A stretch of 64,000 nucleotides of DNA from the NCBI RefSeq assembly GCF_001426585.1, contig NZ_LMEI01000011.1, forward strand, positions 370,240 through 434,239. Reading direction: 5' to 3'. The position numbers were made by a program, and so were the translations under genes. The notes beneath the pieces were generated by a model, which was not told where the DNA came from, ran no database searches, and saw nothing but the letters and a program-made list of their open reading frames with translations. This DNA is from Streptomyces sp. Root431. Its GTDB lineage: Bacteria > Actinomycetota > Actinomycetes > Streptomycetales > Streptomycetaceae. This document shows positions 1 to 8,418 of the stretch, one piece after another. Positions within the stretch are counted from its first letter, which is position 1. Each line of letters starts with the position of its first letter.

Positions 1-680
1 TCCGGTCGGCCCGGGAGCTCGCGCCGCTCGGCCCGGAACGCACCCGCGCCGCCGTCCTCGGCCTGGTCGACACGCTCGTCGACCTGCACGCCGTCGACCC
101 GGCGGCCGTCGGACTCGGCGACTTCGGCCGCCCCGAGGGCTTCCTCGACCGGCAGCTGCGCCGCTGGGGCAAGCAGCTCGACGCCTCGCGCGGCCGTGAG
201 CTGCCCGGCATCGAGGAGCTGCACGCGGCGCTCGGCCGCGCCCTGCCGGCCTCTCCCCCGCCGACCGTGATCCACGGCGACTACCGCCTCGACAACGTCC
301 TCATCGGCGAGGACGACCGCATCAAGGCCGTCCTCGACTGGGAGATGTCCACGCTCGGCGACCCGCTGACCGACCTCGGCCTGCTCGTCATGTACAGCAC
401 GCCGCTGGATCTGCCGGACTCCCCGATCTCCACGACCGCCACGGCCCCCGGGCACCCGAGCGCCGCCGAGCTGGTCGAGCGCTACGCCGCCCGCTCGGGC
501 CGCGACACCTCCGCCCTCGCCTGGTACACGGCCTTCGCCTGGTTCAAGCTCGCCGTGATCCTGGAGGGCATCCACTACCGCTACACCCTCGGCCAGACGG
601 TCGGCGCCGGCTTCGACCGCATCGGCGAGCTCGTCCCCGTCTTCATCGAGCACGGCCTCACGACCCTCCAGGAAGGCTGA
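1..680 (+). CDS. Phosphotransferase (APH) family protein, 5' end outside window
   Basis: C-terminal part of an aminoglycoside-phosphotransferase/choline-kinase fold protein, open from the first base in the frame starting at base 3. It carries the catalytic-loop motif IHGDYRLDN (bases 267-293) followed by VLDWEMSTLGDPLTDLG, which supplies the metal-binding Asp. Members of this subgroup sit next to acyl-CoA dehydrogenases (the ACAD10/11 N-terminal domain is the eukaryotic counterpart), where they are thought to phosphorylate a hydroxyacyl-CoA or related substrate. Here the stop lies 6 bp before an acyl-CoA dehydrogenase, so the two are almost certainly co-transcribed. The substrate is inferred. 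The start codon is outside the window. Confidence 0.88.
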   Translation, partial: RSARELAPLGPERTRAAVLGLVDTLVDLHAVDPAAVGLGDFGRPEGFLDRQLRRWGKQLDASRGRELPGIEELHAALGRALPASPPPTVIHGDYRLDNVLIGEDDRIKAVLDWEMSTLGDPLTDLGLLVMYSTPLDLPDSPISTTATAPGHPSAAELVERYAARSGRDTSALAWYTAFAWFKLAVILEGIHYRYTLGQTVGAGFDRIGELVPVFIEHGLTTLQEG

Positions 681-686
681 TCCGCC

Positions 687-1937
687 ATGGACTTCGCGTA
701 CGACGCCCGCACCGAGGAACTGCGGGCGAAACTCCTCGCCTTCATGGACGAGCACGTGTACCCGGCCGAGGCCGTCGCCGAGGAGCAGCGCGCCCTGCTC
801 GCCTCCCCGTGGGACACCCCGCAGGTCGTGGAGGACCTCAAGGCCGAGGCCAAGCGCCAGGGCCTGTGGAACCTCTTCCTGCCGGACGCCGAGTACGGGG
901 CCGGGCTGACCAACCTCCAGTACGCGCCGCTCGCGGAGATCACCGGCCGCAGCCCGCACCTGGCGCCCACCGCCCTCAACTGCGCGGCCCCCGACACCGG
1001 GAACATGGAGCTGCTCGCCCAGTTCGGCGACGAGGCGCAGAAGAAGCAGTGGCTGGAGCCGCTCCTATCGGGCGAGATCCGCTCGGCCTTCGCGATGACC
1101 GAGCCCGAGGTCGCCTCGTCCGACGCGACGAACATCGAGACCCGGATCCGGTGGGACGACGGGGGCACCTCCCGCTCGAACGGAGCCGAGGGCGGGGGAT
1201 CGTACGTCGTCGACGGACGCAAGTGGTACATCTCCGGGGCCATGAACCCCGACTGCCGGATCTTCATCGTCATGGGCAAGACCGACCCCGACGGGACGGA
1301 CCTCCGCCGCCAGCAGTCGATGATCCTCGTGCCGCGCGACACCCCCGGCGTCGAGGTGCGGCGCGCGATGCGGGTGTACGGGTACGAGGACCACTACCAC
1401 GGCGGCCACGCCGAGGTGGTCTTCGACAACGTCCGCGTCCCCGCGTCGAACCTGGTCGGTGAGGAGGGCGGCGGCTTCGCCATCGCTCAGGCCCGGCTCG
1501 GCCCCGGCCGGATCCACCACTGCATGCGGCTCATCGGCATGGCCGAGCGGGCGGTCGAGCTGATGTGCCGGCGCGCCGTCTCCCGTACCGCGTTCGGGAA
1601 GCCGCTCGCCCAGCAGGGCGTCGTGCAGAACTGGATCGCGGACGCCCGGGTGACGATCGAGCAGCTGCGGCTGCTCGTCCTCAAGACGGCCTGGCTCATG
1701 GACACCGTCGGCAACCGCGGCGCGCACACCGAGATCCAGGCCATCAAGATCGCGACTCCGCGCGCGGTCGTCGACATCATCGACAAGGCCGTGCAGGCGC
1801 ACGGCGCGGGCGGGGTCTCGCAGGACTTCCCGCTGGCCGAACTGTGGGCGGCGGCGCGGACGCTGAAGCTCGCGGACGGACCCGACGAGGTGCACCAGCG
1901 GTCGCTGGCCCGCCGGGAGCTGAAGAAGTACCTGTAG
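687..1937 (+). CDS. Acyl-CoA dehydrogenase family protein (416 aa)
   Basis: FAD-dependent acyl-CoA dehydrogenase of usual family length. Visible motifs are AFAMTEPEVASSDATNI (flavin/substrate loop, near residue 135), the segment VVDGRKWYISGAMNPDC, GRIHHCMRLIGMAERAVELM, and near the C-terminus AVQAHGAGGVSQDFPLAELWAAART, which ends in the RRELKKYL typical of long-chain or ACAD11-like members. It should introduce an alpha,beta double bond into an acyl-CoA thioester and pass electrons to ETF. ATG follows the upstream phosphotransferase by 6 bp, so they form one operon. It converges on the TetR gene 11 bp downstream. The chain-length substrate cannot be told from sequence. Confidence 0.92.
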   Translation: MDFAYDARTEELRAKLLAFMDEHVYPAEAVAEEQRALLASPWDTPQVVEDLKAEAKRQGLWNLFLPDAEYGAGLTNLQYAPLAEITGRSPHLAPTALNCAAPDTGNMELLAQFGDEAQKKQWLEPLLSGEIRSAFAMTEPEVASSDATNIETRIRWDDGGTSRSNGAEGGGSYVVDGRKWYISGAMNPDCRIFIVMGKTDPDGTDLRRQQSMILVPRDTPGVEVRRAMRVYGYEDHYHGGHAEVVFDNVRVPASNLVGEEGGGFAIAQARLGPGRIHHCMRLIGMAERAVELMCRRAVSRTAFGKPLAQQGVVQNWIADARVTIEQLRLLVLKTAWLMDTVGNRGAHTEIQAIKIATPRAVVDIIDKAVQAHGAGGVSQDFPLAELWAAARTLKLADGPDEVHQRSLARRELKKYL

Positions 1938-1948
1938 CCGAGAACCGG

Positions 1949-2542
1949 TCAGGGACGCAGGGCCCGCAGCAGGAGGTCGGCCAGGTGGTCGGCCACCTGC
2001 GCGGGGGTCAGCGGACCGTCCGGGCGGTACCAGGTGGACAGGTGGTGCACCGACCCGAAGTGGTAGTCGACCACCAGGTCGGACGGGGTCGCCGAGGAGA
2101 ACACCCCGGACTGCTGGCCCTCCTCGATGAGGGCCTTGAACCGCTCGTGGTAGCGCCGCCGCTCGGCCCTGACCTGCTTGTTCTTCTCGGGGCTGAGGTG
2201 GTGCATGGAGCGGAAGAAGATGGCGGCGTCGTCGAGGTTCTCGATGGTGGTGACGACGACGTCCGCGGCGGCGCCGCGCAGCCGGTCCGCGACCGGCGCG
2301 TCGGCTTCCGCGTAGGCGTCGAGCCGCTCCTGCTGGAGGCGCAGGACCCGGGAGTAGACCTCCTGGAGGAGGTCCTCCTTGGAGCCGAAGTAGTGGTAGA
2401 GGGCGCCCTTGGTGACCCCGGCGGCCTCGACGATCTCCTGGACGGAGGTGCGGTCGTAACCCTGCTCCGCGAAGAGCCGGGTGGCGGCGGCGAGGAGCCT
2501 CTGGGGGACCGGTGCCCCGCTCTCGTCCGTCGTCCTGGCCAT
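1949..2542 (-). CDS. TetR/AcrR family transcriptional regulator (197 aa)
   Basis: N-terminal TetR helix-turn-helix from about residue 12 to 58. It reads RLLAAATRLFAEQGYDRTSVQEIVEAAGVTKGALYHYFGSKEDLL in segments, with the classic G-AL-Y-HYF-SK recognition helix. The C-terminal ligand domain includes MHHLSPEKNKQ. I chose the ATG at 2542 because a GGAAGG-type ribosome site lies upstream and the HTH then sits at the normal distance from the N-terminus; an in-frame ATG at 2611 would add 23 atypical residues. It lies 84 bp downstream of the SDR gene on the same strand, so the SDR and TetR are probably one unit. A regulator of acyl-CoA catabolism is an inference from the neighbours. Confidence 0.9.
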   Translation of the reverse strand: MARTTDESGAPVPQRLLAAATRLFAEQGYDRTSVQEIVEAAGVTKGALYHYFGSKEDLLQEVYSRVLRLQQERLDAYAEADAPVADRLRGAAADVVVTTIENLDDAAIFFRSMHHLSPEKNKQVRAERRRYHERFKALIEEGQQSGVFSSATPSDLVVDYHFGSVHHLSTWYRPDGPLTPAQVADHLADLLLRALRP

Positions 2543-2626
2543 GCTCCGCCGCCTTCCCTCGTGATCGTTCCTGGTCGGGGGAACACCGTTCCCGTCCGTA
2601 GATCTTCCCATCCGCCGGGGCCCCCG

Positions 2627-3403
2627 CTAGCGGGCGCCCGTCTCCCACGTGCGCTGGACGTGGTTCATGGTGCCCAGCCAGCGCTCGGGGTCGGTGGCGC
2701 GGTTGCGGTAGTAGCCGGCGACCTCGGGGTGGGGCAGTACGAGGAAGCGGTCGGCGGCGATCGCGTCGAGGAGGGCGTCGGCCACGTCCTCGGGCTCGAT
2801 CGCGGTGGGGGCGAGGACGAGGTCGCCGGCCGATCCGGCGGCGGTGAGCATGTCCGTACGGACGCCCTGCGGGCAGATCGCGTGGACCTTGAGGCCGCGG
2901 TGGCGGTAGGTGAGGGAGAGCCACTCGGCGAAGGCGTACGCGCCGTGCTTGGAGACGCTGTACGGCGCCGCTCCGATCATCGTGAGCAGTCCCGCGGCGG
3001 AGACGGTGGAGACGAAGCGGCCGCTGCCGCGCTCCAGCCAGTCGGGGAGCAGGGCGCGGGCCGCGCGGACGTGGGCCATCACGTTGACGTCCCAGGCGGC
3101 GGCCCAGACGTCCTCGTCGGCGAAGGCGTCGCCGGGCGAGGAGAGGCCGGCGTTGGCGCACCAGACGTCGACGGTGCCGCCGAGGGCCTCGCGGGCCTCG
3201 TCGACGACGGCGGAGGCGTCGCCCGGGACGGCGAGGGCGCCGATCTCCTCGGCGACGGCCTTGGTGCGGACGGGGTCGAGGTCGTTGACGACGACCCGGG
3301 CCCCTTCGGCGGCGAAGCGGCGGGCGAGGGCGGCGCCGATCCCGCCGCCCGCTCCCGTGACCACCACTGCGGCGCCCTGGAGCTCGTTCCTGTCCGCGTT
3401 CAT
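2627..3403 (-). CDS. Short-chain dehydrogenase/reductase (258 aa)
   Basis: Classical SDR: the cofactor loop VVTGAGGGIGAAL (T-G-x3-G-x-G) is at residues 12-24, DLDP follows as the NAD(P) specificity region, then NAG (WCANAGLSS), the catalytic Ser in STVSAAG and the YSVSKHG motif (YxxxK). A proline-rich cofactor loop ICPQGVRTDM follows. It oxidises or reduces a hydroxy/keto group, probably on an acyl chain given the acyl-CoA dehydrogenase neighbourhood. ATG at 3403 has an AGAGGTGGG ribosome site; the longer in-frame start at 3478 would run through the promoter and operator. A TetR-type imperfect palindrome lies 34 bp upstream. Confidence 0.92.
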   Translation of the reverse strand: MNADRNELQGAAVVVTGAGGGIGAALARRFAAEGARVVVNDLDPVRTKAVAEEIGALAVPGDASAVVDEAREALGGTVDVWCANAGLSSPGDAFADEDVWAAAWDVNVMAHVRAARALLPDWLERGSGRFVSTVSAAGLLTMIGAAPYSVSKHGAYAFAEWLSLTYRHRGLKVHAICPQGVRTDMLTAAGSAGDLVLAPTAIEPEDVADALLDAIAADRFLVLPHPEVAGYYRNRATDPERWLGTMNHVQRTWETGAR

Positions 3404-3436
3404 GGACCCACCTCTCGGCTGTGACGACTCGGACAG

Positions 3437-3450
3437 ACTAACCAGTCGGT
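3437..3450. promoter_or_regulatory. Imperfect palindrome upstream of SDR gene, probable TetR operator
   Basis: ACTAACCAGTCGGT is an inverted repeat (ACTAAC / GTCGGT, two transition mismatches around CA). It lies upstream of the SDR-TetR unit. ACCGACYGGT-like sites are common targets of TetR repressors of acyl-CoA genes. Another such site is at 43301-43312. Binding by the TetR at 1949-2542 is inferred. Confidence 0.45.
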
Positions 3451-3574
3451 ATGGAGGGACGGAAGACCCGTTCCGCATGCCTCGTTCCGCACGCCTCGTT
3501 CCCCGGGAGGGTCGGGAGCGCTAGCGTGCGTGCCCATGCCATCCCGATCACCCCGGTCACCACGAGGAGGTTCC

Positions 3575-4822
3575 ATGAGCCTGTCGCGACGGAGTCTGCT
3601 GGCCGCCGGAGGGGCCGTCGGGGCCGTGGCGGCCACCGCGCCCGCCGCGGCGGCCGTCCCCGCCTCCGGCCACGGCCGGGTGCGCACCGGCTTCGAGCGC
3701 CTCGCGGCGGACGGGTACGCCCTGCTGGCCGGCGAGCGGGTCGGCGTCGTCACCAACCCGACGGGGATCACCGCCGACGCCCGGCACATCGTGGACGTGA
3801 TGCACGCCGACGAGCGGGTGGACCTGGTCGCCGTCTTCGGCCCCGAGCACGGCTTCCGGGGCACCGCCCAGGCCGGCGGTTCCGAGGGGCGCCACGACGA
3901 CCCGGCGACCGGGCTGCCGGTCTACGACACGTACCTGAAGAGCGGGCAGCCGCTGGCGGACGTCTTCACGGCCTCCGGGGTGGACACGGTCGTCTTCGAC
4001 ATCCAGGACGTCGGCGCGCGCTTCTACACGTACATCTGGACGCTGTACGACTGCATGGTGGCCGCCGCGCTCGCCGGGAAGCGGTTCGTCGTCCTCGACC
4101 GGCCGAACCCGGTGACCGGGCGGGCGGCCCTCGGCCCCGTCCTCGACCGGGCGTTCGCGACCTTCGTCGGGCGCGAGCCGATCGCACAGGCGCACGGCAT
4201 GACGGTGGCCGAGCTGGCCCTGCTCTTCAACGCGGAGTTCCTGGCCGTGCCCGTGGCCCTGGAGACCGTCCGCATGACGGGGTGGCGGCGGTCCGAGTTC
4301 TTCGACGCGACCGGGCTGCCCTGGGTGCCGCCGAGCCCGAACATGCCGACGCCCGACACCGCGCTCGTCTACTCCGGCACGTGCCTCTTCGAGGGGACGA
4401 ACCTCTCCGAGGGCCGGGGCACGACCCGGCCCTTCGAACTGCTCGGCGCCGAGGGGATCGACCGGCGGTGGGCGGAGTCGGCGAACGCCCTCGGCCTGCC
4501 CGGAGTCCGCTTCCGCGAGGCGTACTTCGCCCCGACCTTCTCCAAGTTCCAGGGGAAGACCGTGGGCGGCGTGCAGCTGCACGTCCACGACCGCGCGGCC
4601 TTCGACCCGGTACGGACCGGGGTCGGGCTCCTGGTCACCGCGCGGAGCTCGTGGCCGGGCTTCGCCTGGCGCCCGGACAACTGGATCGACAAGCTGACCG
4701 GCTCGACCCGGGTGCGGACCCTGATCGACGCGGGCGGCGACACCGACGAGGTCGTCGGTGCGTGGGAGGCGGACCTGGCGGCCTTCCGGGCCGCGCGGCG
4801 GGAGCATCTGCTCTACCGCTGA
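3575..4822 (+). CDS. namZ: Secreted DUF1343/NamZ-like exo-beta-N-acetylmuramidase (415 aa)
   Basis: Twin-arginine signal peptide: RRSLLAAGGAVGAVAATAPAAA at the N-terminus, with likely cleavage after the Ala-rich stretch near residue 28. The mature protein matches the DUF1343 family (glycoside hydrolase GH171), whose characterised member NamZ releases N-acetylmuramic acid from the non-reducing end of peptidoglycan fragments. Family hallmarks seen are GVVTNPTGI, VFGPEHGFRG, PVYDTYLKSGQP, VFDIQDVGARFYTYI, VLDRPNPV, GTCLFEGTNLSEGRGT and a C-terminal TGSTRVR. Length matches the family. ATG 3575 has a GAGGAGG ribosome site 4 bp upstream. It probably acts outside the cell in wall recycling. Confidence 0.88.
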   Translation: MSLSRRSLLAAGGAVGAVAATAPAAAAVPASGHGRVRTGFERLAADGYALLAGERVGVVTNPTGITADARHIVDVMHADERVDLVAVFGPEHGFRGTAQAGGSEGRHDDPATGLPVYDTYLKSGQPLADVFTASGVDTVVFDIQDVGARFYTYIWTLYDCMVAAALAGKRFVVLDRPNPVTGRAALGPVLDRAFATFVGREPIAQAHGMTVAELALLFNAEFLAVPVALETVRMTGWRRSEFFDATGLPWVPPSPNMPTPDTALVYSGTCLFEGTNLSEGRGTTRPFELLGAEGIDRRWAESANALGLPGVRFREAYFAPTFSKFQGKTVGGVQLHVHDRAAFDPVRTGVGLLVTARSSWPGFAWRPDNWIDKLTGSTRVRTLIDAGGDTDEVVGAWEADLAAFRAARREHLLYR

Positions 4823-4823
4823 C

Positions 4824-4839
4824 GGGGGGTTGGCCCCCC
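4824..4839 (+). terminator. GC-rich hairpin after namZ-like gene
   Basis: GGGGGG-TTGG-CCCCCC directly after the stop codon at 4822: a 6-bp all-GC stem with a 4-base loop and no T-run. It could attenuate read-through into the next secreted enzyme gene. Confidence 0.4.
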
Positions 4840-4898
4840 TTCCAGCACGGGGGCGGGCGGGATGTCCCCCGGGGCGTCCCGCCGACGAGGCTTGCCCC

Positions 4899-6254
4899 AT
4901 GAACATCAGGAAGCTTTCCTTACGGCGCCGCTCCTCCCGCGGCGGCTCGGTCCTCGTCGGCGTGCTGGTCGCCGCCTGCCTCGGCACCCTGGCGCCCGCC
5001 GCCGGAGCGGCCGACCGGCCCGCGCCCGACCCCGCGCGCGAACTCGCCCGCTCCGCCCACCCCCTGACCGACCTGCGCCCGCTCGACCGGATGATCGGCT
5101 CGGCGAAGGTCGTCGGCATCGGCGAGGCCACCCACAGCTCGGGCGATTTCTTCGCGGCCAAGCACCGGATCTTCGAACACCTCGTGGAGAAACAGGGCTT
5201 CACCACCTTCGCCCTGGAGGCCAACTGGTCGACCGGGCTGCTCGTCGACGAGTGGGTCCGCACCGGGCGGGGCGACATCCGGGCGATCATGCGGGACGAG
5301 TTCCAGGAGTCGTACCGCCTCTGGAACACCGAGGAGTACCTCGACCTTTTCCGGTGGATGCGGAAGCACAACCGGCTCCACCCCGGGCACCAGGTCCGCT
5401 TCATGGGCAACGACCTCGGCTACGCCGGGCCGAACGTCTTCGAGGCCGTCACCTCCTACGTGGCCCGCACCCGCCCCGCGCTCCTCCCCCGCTTCCGGGA
5501 GCTGTACCGGGATTCCCGGCCCTCCGGCGAGGTCGAGGCCTGGATGAAGGCGTACATGGTCAAGCCGCTGCCCGAGCGGCGGCGGATGGCCGCCGACGTG
5601 AACCGGGCGCTCGCGCTCCTGGAGGAGCAGCAGCCCGGCACGGGCCGGGCGGCGCGGGAGGCGCACACCTGGGCGGTCCAGCACGCGCGCGCCATCGCCC
5701 AGGTCGGCACCGAGTTCTCGCACGACATCTTCTCGGACACGGGCGTCGCCGCGGCGATGCTCTACCGGGACCGCGTCATGGCCGAGAACACCGTGTGGTG
5801 GCAGCGGCAGACCGGCGACCGGATCGTGCTCTCCGCGCACAACGGGCACGTCGGGTACGTGACGCCGAAGCCGGACCAGTACCCGCGGCTCCAGGGCGCC
5901 TTCCTGCGGGACGCCCTCGGCCGGGACTACGTGAGCGTCGGCGCGTCCTTCGGGCAGGGCTCGTTCAACGCGCACGACACCGAGGCGCCGGGCGAGCCGC
6001 TGCGGGCGTTCACCGTCGGCCCCCTCGGCCCCGGCAGTCACGCCGACACCCTGGACCGGGTCTCCCCCGCCCCCTTCTACCTGGACCTGCGCCGGACGAC
6101 TCCGGCGGCGCGCGACTGGCTCGACGCGCCCCGGCCGGCCTGGCACATCGGGACGGCGTACCCCTGGTCGGACACGGTCGTGCCCTCCCGGCTCCCCGCC
6201 TCGTACGACCTGCTCGTCCACTTCCCCCGGATCTCCGCGGCGCGGCTGCGCTGA
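4899..6254 (+). CDS. Secreted erythromycin esterase family protein (451 aa)
   Basis: A Sec-type signal (basic residues, then a hydrophobic stretch VLVGVLVAACLGTLAPAAGA) precedes an Ere-like domain. Catalytic elements of the EreA/EreB/EreC fold are visible: IGEATHSSGDFF (conserved Glu and the general-base His), ALEANW (second Glu), MGNDLGY, and SAHNGHVGY late in the protein. Ere enzymes open the macrolactone ring of erythromycin by hydrolysis. The wider family includes succinoglycan-biosynthesis-like proteins with unknown substrates, and secretion argues against a simple resistance role. ATG 4899 follows a GACGAGG site; upstream in-frame starts overlap the preceding hairpin. Confidence 0.85.
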   Translation: MNIRKLSLRRRSSRGGSVLVGVLVAACLGTLAPAAGAADRPAPDPARELARSAHPLTDLRPLDRMIGSAKVVGIGEATHSSGDFFAAKHRIFEHLVEKQGFTTFALEANWSTGLLVDEWVRTGRGDIRAIMRDEFQESYRLWNTEEYLDLFRWMRKHNRLHPGHQVRFMGNDLGYAGPNVFEAVTSYVARTRPALLPRFRELYRDSRPSGEVEAWMKAYMVKPLPERRRMAADVNRALALLEEQQPGTGRAAREAHTWAVQHARAIAQVGTEFSHDIFSDTGVAAAMLYRDRVMAENTVWWQRQTGDRIVLSAHNGHVGYVTPKPDQYPRLQGAFLRDALGRDYVSVGASFGQGSFNAHDTEAPGEPLRAFTVGPLGPGSHADTLDRVSPAPFYLDLRRTTPAARDWLDAPRPAWHIGTAYPWSDTVVPSRLPASYDLLVHFPRISAARLR

Positions 6255-6386
6255 CGGGACGCCAGGAGGGCCGCCCCGGCACGTCTGGACGGGGCCCCGC
6301 GCGGGCATGCTGGCCGTGGAGCCGCTGCCCGCGCACCCGCGCGTCTCGGCGCGGCGGCCACCTCGACGTGGAGGGACGGTCGGGCC

Positions 6387-7610
6387 GTGACCGGGATGAG
6401 TGTGGAACCGTACCGGGAGATCACCTTCGACAAGGACGGCGACGGGCCGGCGGGACAGTCCGCGGCCCTCGCGGCGCTGGCCCGGCAGGGGGTGACGGAC
6501 CTGGTGCTGCTCGCCCACGGGTGGAACAGCTCCCCGTCCGGCGCCACCCGCCTCTGCTCGGACTTCTTCGCTCCCTTCCCCGCGCTGTTCGGTCCCGGGG
6601 TCGAGGCGGGGTACGCGGGGGTGATCTGGCCCTCGATGATGTTCACGGACGAGCCGGTGCCCGACTACCGGGCGCTCGTGACGGTCCTCCCGGAGAAGGA
6701 GCCGGTCCTCGGGCGGCTCGCCGAGCTGCTGGCGCTCGCTCCGGCGGAGGAGGCGGCGTTCGCCGAGTTCGGGGAGCTCCTGAGGGAGCTGACCGACGTG
6801 CCCCGGTGCGGGGCGGGTGTTCCTTCCGTCTCCGGGGTCGCGCAGTCCGTGCCGGAGTTCCTGGTCGCGGATCCGGTGGAGGTGTGCGCGCTGTTCACGG
6901 AGGCCCTGGAGGGCCGTACGGAGCAGGACTTCGGGGAGGGGCTCAAGCGGTACTGGAAGGGGGCCAGGGAGGCGCTGCGGCAGGCCACGTACTACGTGAT
7001 GAAGCGGCGGGCCGGGCGGGTCGGCGAGTTCGGACTCGGGCCGCTGCTGGGCGAGGTCGCCCGCGCGGCCCCCGGTCTGCGCGTCCACCTCGTGGGGCAC
7101 AGCATGGGCGCCCGGCTCGTCGCGTACGCGCTGCGGGGCCTTCCGGCGGAGGCGCGGCCGGTGGCCTCCGTGACCCTGCTTCAGGGGGCCTTCTCGCACT
7201 ACGCCTTCGCCGCCCGGCTGCCGCACGACCCCCGGCGGTCCGGCGCGCTGCGGGACATGCAGCGCCGGGTGCGGGGGCCGGTGGTGGCCTGCTACTCGCG
7301 GCACGACACGGCGCTCGGGGTGATGTATCCGCTGGCGTCCCGGCTCGCGGGCGACTCCGAGTCCCTGACCGGTGTGCCGGGCGGCCTGCTCGGCTCGGAC
7401 GACCCGCGCTGGGGCGCGATCGGGCACGACGGCGTCCAGGCCGTGCCGGGCACGGCGCGGCGGACCGTGGCGGACGTGCCGTACGAGGGCGTGCCGGGCT
7501 CGGGGTGCGTGAACGTGGACGCGGCGGAGGTGGTCCGCTCGCACAGCGACATCCGCCGTCCCGAGCTGGCCAGGGTGGTGGTGGCGGCGGCCCGGGCGGG
7601 GCGCCCGTAG
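6387..7610 (+). CDS. Alpha/beta-hydrolase fold serine esterase-like protein (407 aa)
   Basis: Two hydrolase landmarks are visible. VLLAHGWNSSP near residue 45 is an oxyanion-hole HGW motif like those in lipases and DUF900-type hydrolases. VHLVGHSMGARLVAYALRG near residue 230 is the nucleophile elbow G-H-S-M-G. No signal peptide or membrane segment is seen, so it is probably cytoplasmic. GTG at 6387 follows a GGAGGGAC site; an ATG nine bases later (6396) is an alternative. The catalytic His is probably in the C-terminal CVNVDAAEVVRSHSDIRRP stretch. The substrate is unknown. Confidence 0.8.
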   Translation: MTGMSVEPYREITFDKDGDGPAGQSAALAALARQGVTDLVLLAHGWNSSPSGATRLCSDFFAPFPALFGPGVEAGYAGVIWPSMMFTDEPVPDYRALVTVLPEKEPVLGRLAELLALAPAEEAAFAEFGELLRELTDVPRCGAGVPSVSGVAQSVPEFLVADPVEVCALFTEALEGRTEQDFGEGLKRYWKGAREALRQATYYVMKRRAGRVGEFGLGPLLGEVARAAPGLRVHLVGHSMGARLVAYALRGLPAEARPVASVTLLQGAFSHYAFAARLPHDPRRSGALRDMQRRVRGPVVACYSRHDTALGVMYPLASRLAGDSESLTGVPGGLLGSDDPRWGAIGHDGVQAVPGTARRTVADVPYEGVPGSGCVNVDAAEVVRSHSDIRRPELARVVVAAARAGRP

Positions 7611-7716
7611 ACCGCGCCGAGCCCGCCTCTGAACCGCACCGGACGTGCGCGTCGACCACATCGGACGCGCGCGTTCCGCTGGGCTCCGGTGATCCCTCCC
7701 GCCCCGTTGATGGCTG

Positions 7717-7734
7717 CCATCCGATATTCGATGG
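7717..7734. promoter_or_regulatory. Inverted repeat in the 190-bp gap before the zinc-ribbon-like gene
   Basis: CCATC-N8-GATGG lies in the non-coding interval 7611-7800, which also holds a 10-bp perfect palindrome TACCGCGGTA at 7766-7775, about 25 bp before the next start. Either could be a protein-binding site for the 7801 gene. No protein is assigned. Confidence 0.3.
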
Positions 7735-7800
7735 AACACGACGGGCCACTCGTTCGTCCCTCTGATACCGCGGTAGGACCAGCGACGGAGGTGGCGAGAG

Positions 7801-8418
7801 ATGGCCGGTTTCCGGAGTCTCGCGAGACAGGTGCGCGATCCCGGGTGCGACACGGCGCTGCGCAGGTACTCACTGCGCAAGTGTCTGGAGCGCTTCGCGC
7901 CGTACGGACACAGGGCGACCTGGGACCATCTGTGCCGCAGGCACAGGTTCGGTCCCGAGGACCGGGAGCTCGATCCGGGGCGGCTGGTGGCCGCCCTCGA
8001 CGAGCTGGAGGAGGCGCGGGCCGTGTGGCTCGCGTACGAGGAGCAGTTCGCCGCGCGGCGGCGGCGCGAGAAGCACGACGGGCTGCGCGGGCTCGGCGCC
8101 CTGGACGACTGGCACCGGCGGGTCTGGGGCGGCAACGGCGTGGTGCGGTGCGGTGATCCGGCGGTGCACCCCTCGGATCCGCTGCCGGAGGTGCTGCGCC
8201 GGCTGATCGCCGCCCTGGAGGACGGCCCCGGCGAGCGGTGCCCGGTGTGCGAGGGACCGCGGATCGGATGGGCGGCGGCGTCGGGGGACGCGTACGAGCC
8301 GTGGCTCGGTCCGGTGTGCGGGGACTGCGGTGTGGGCGTCCCGCGCGCGGTGCTGACGTCGGGTGCGCTGGCCCGTGCCCGCGGGGAGCTGCGCCGGCCG
8401 CTGGCTCCGGCGGCGTGA
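7801..8418 (+). CDS. Hypothetical protein with C-terminal zinc-ribbon-like cysteines (205 aa)
   Basis: I do not recognise this family. The N-terminal half is basic and helical (LRRYSLRKCLERFAPYGHRATWDHLC). The C-terminal part has four spaced cysteines, CPVC (near residue 147) and CGDC (near residue 178), like a treble-clef or zinc ribbon. ATG 7801 has an excellent GGAGGTGG ribosome site. Its stop TGA overlaps the GTG of the following gene (GTGA), so the two are translationally coupled. Metal binding is inferred from cysteine spacing only. Confidence 0.7.
   Translation: MAGFRSLARQVRDPGCDTALRRYSLRKCLERFAPYGHRATWDHLCRRHRFGPEDRELDPGRLVAALDELEEARAVWLAYEEQFAARRRREKHDGLRGLGALDDWHRRVWGGNGVVRCGDPAVHPSDPLPEVLRRLIAALEDGPGERCPVCEGPRIGWAAASGDAYEPWLGPVCGDCGVGVPRAVLTSGALARARGELRRPLAPAA

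Noticed and set aside
4920..8135. Minus-strand open frame over the esterase, hydrolase and zinc-ribbon-like genes
   Set aside because: Shadow frame. The forward genes have clear catalytic motifs and ribosome sites.
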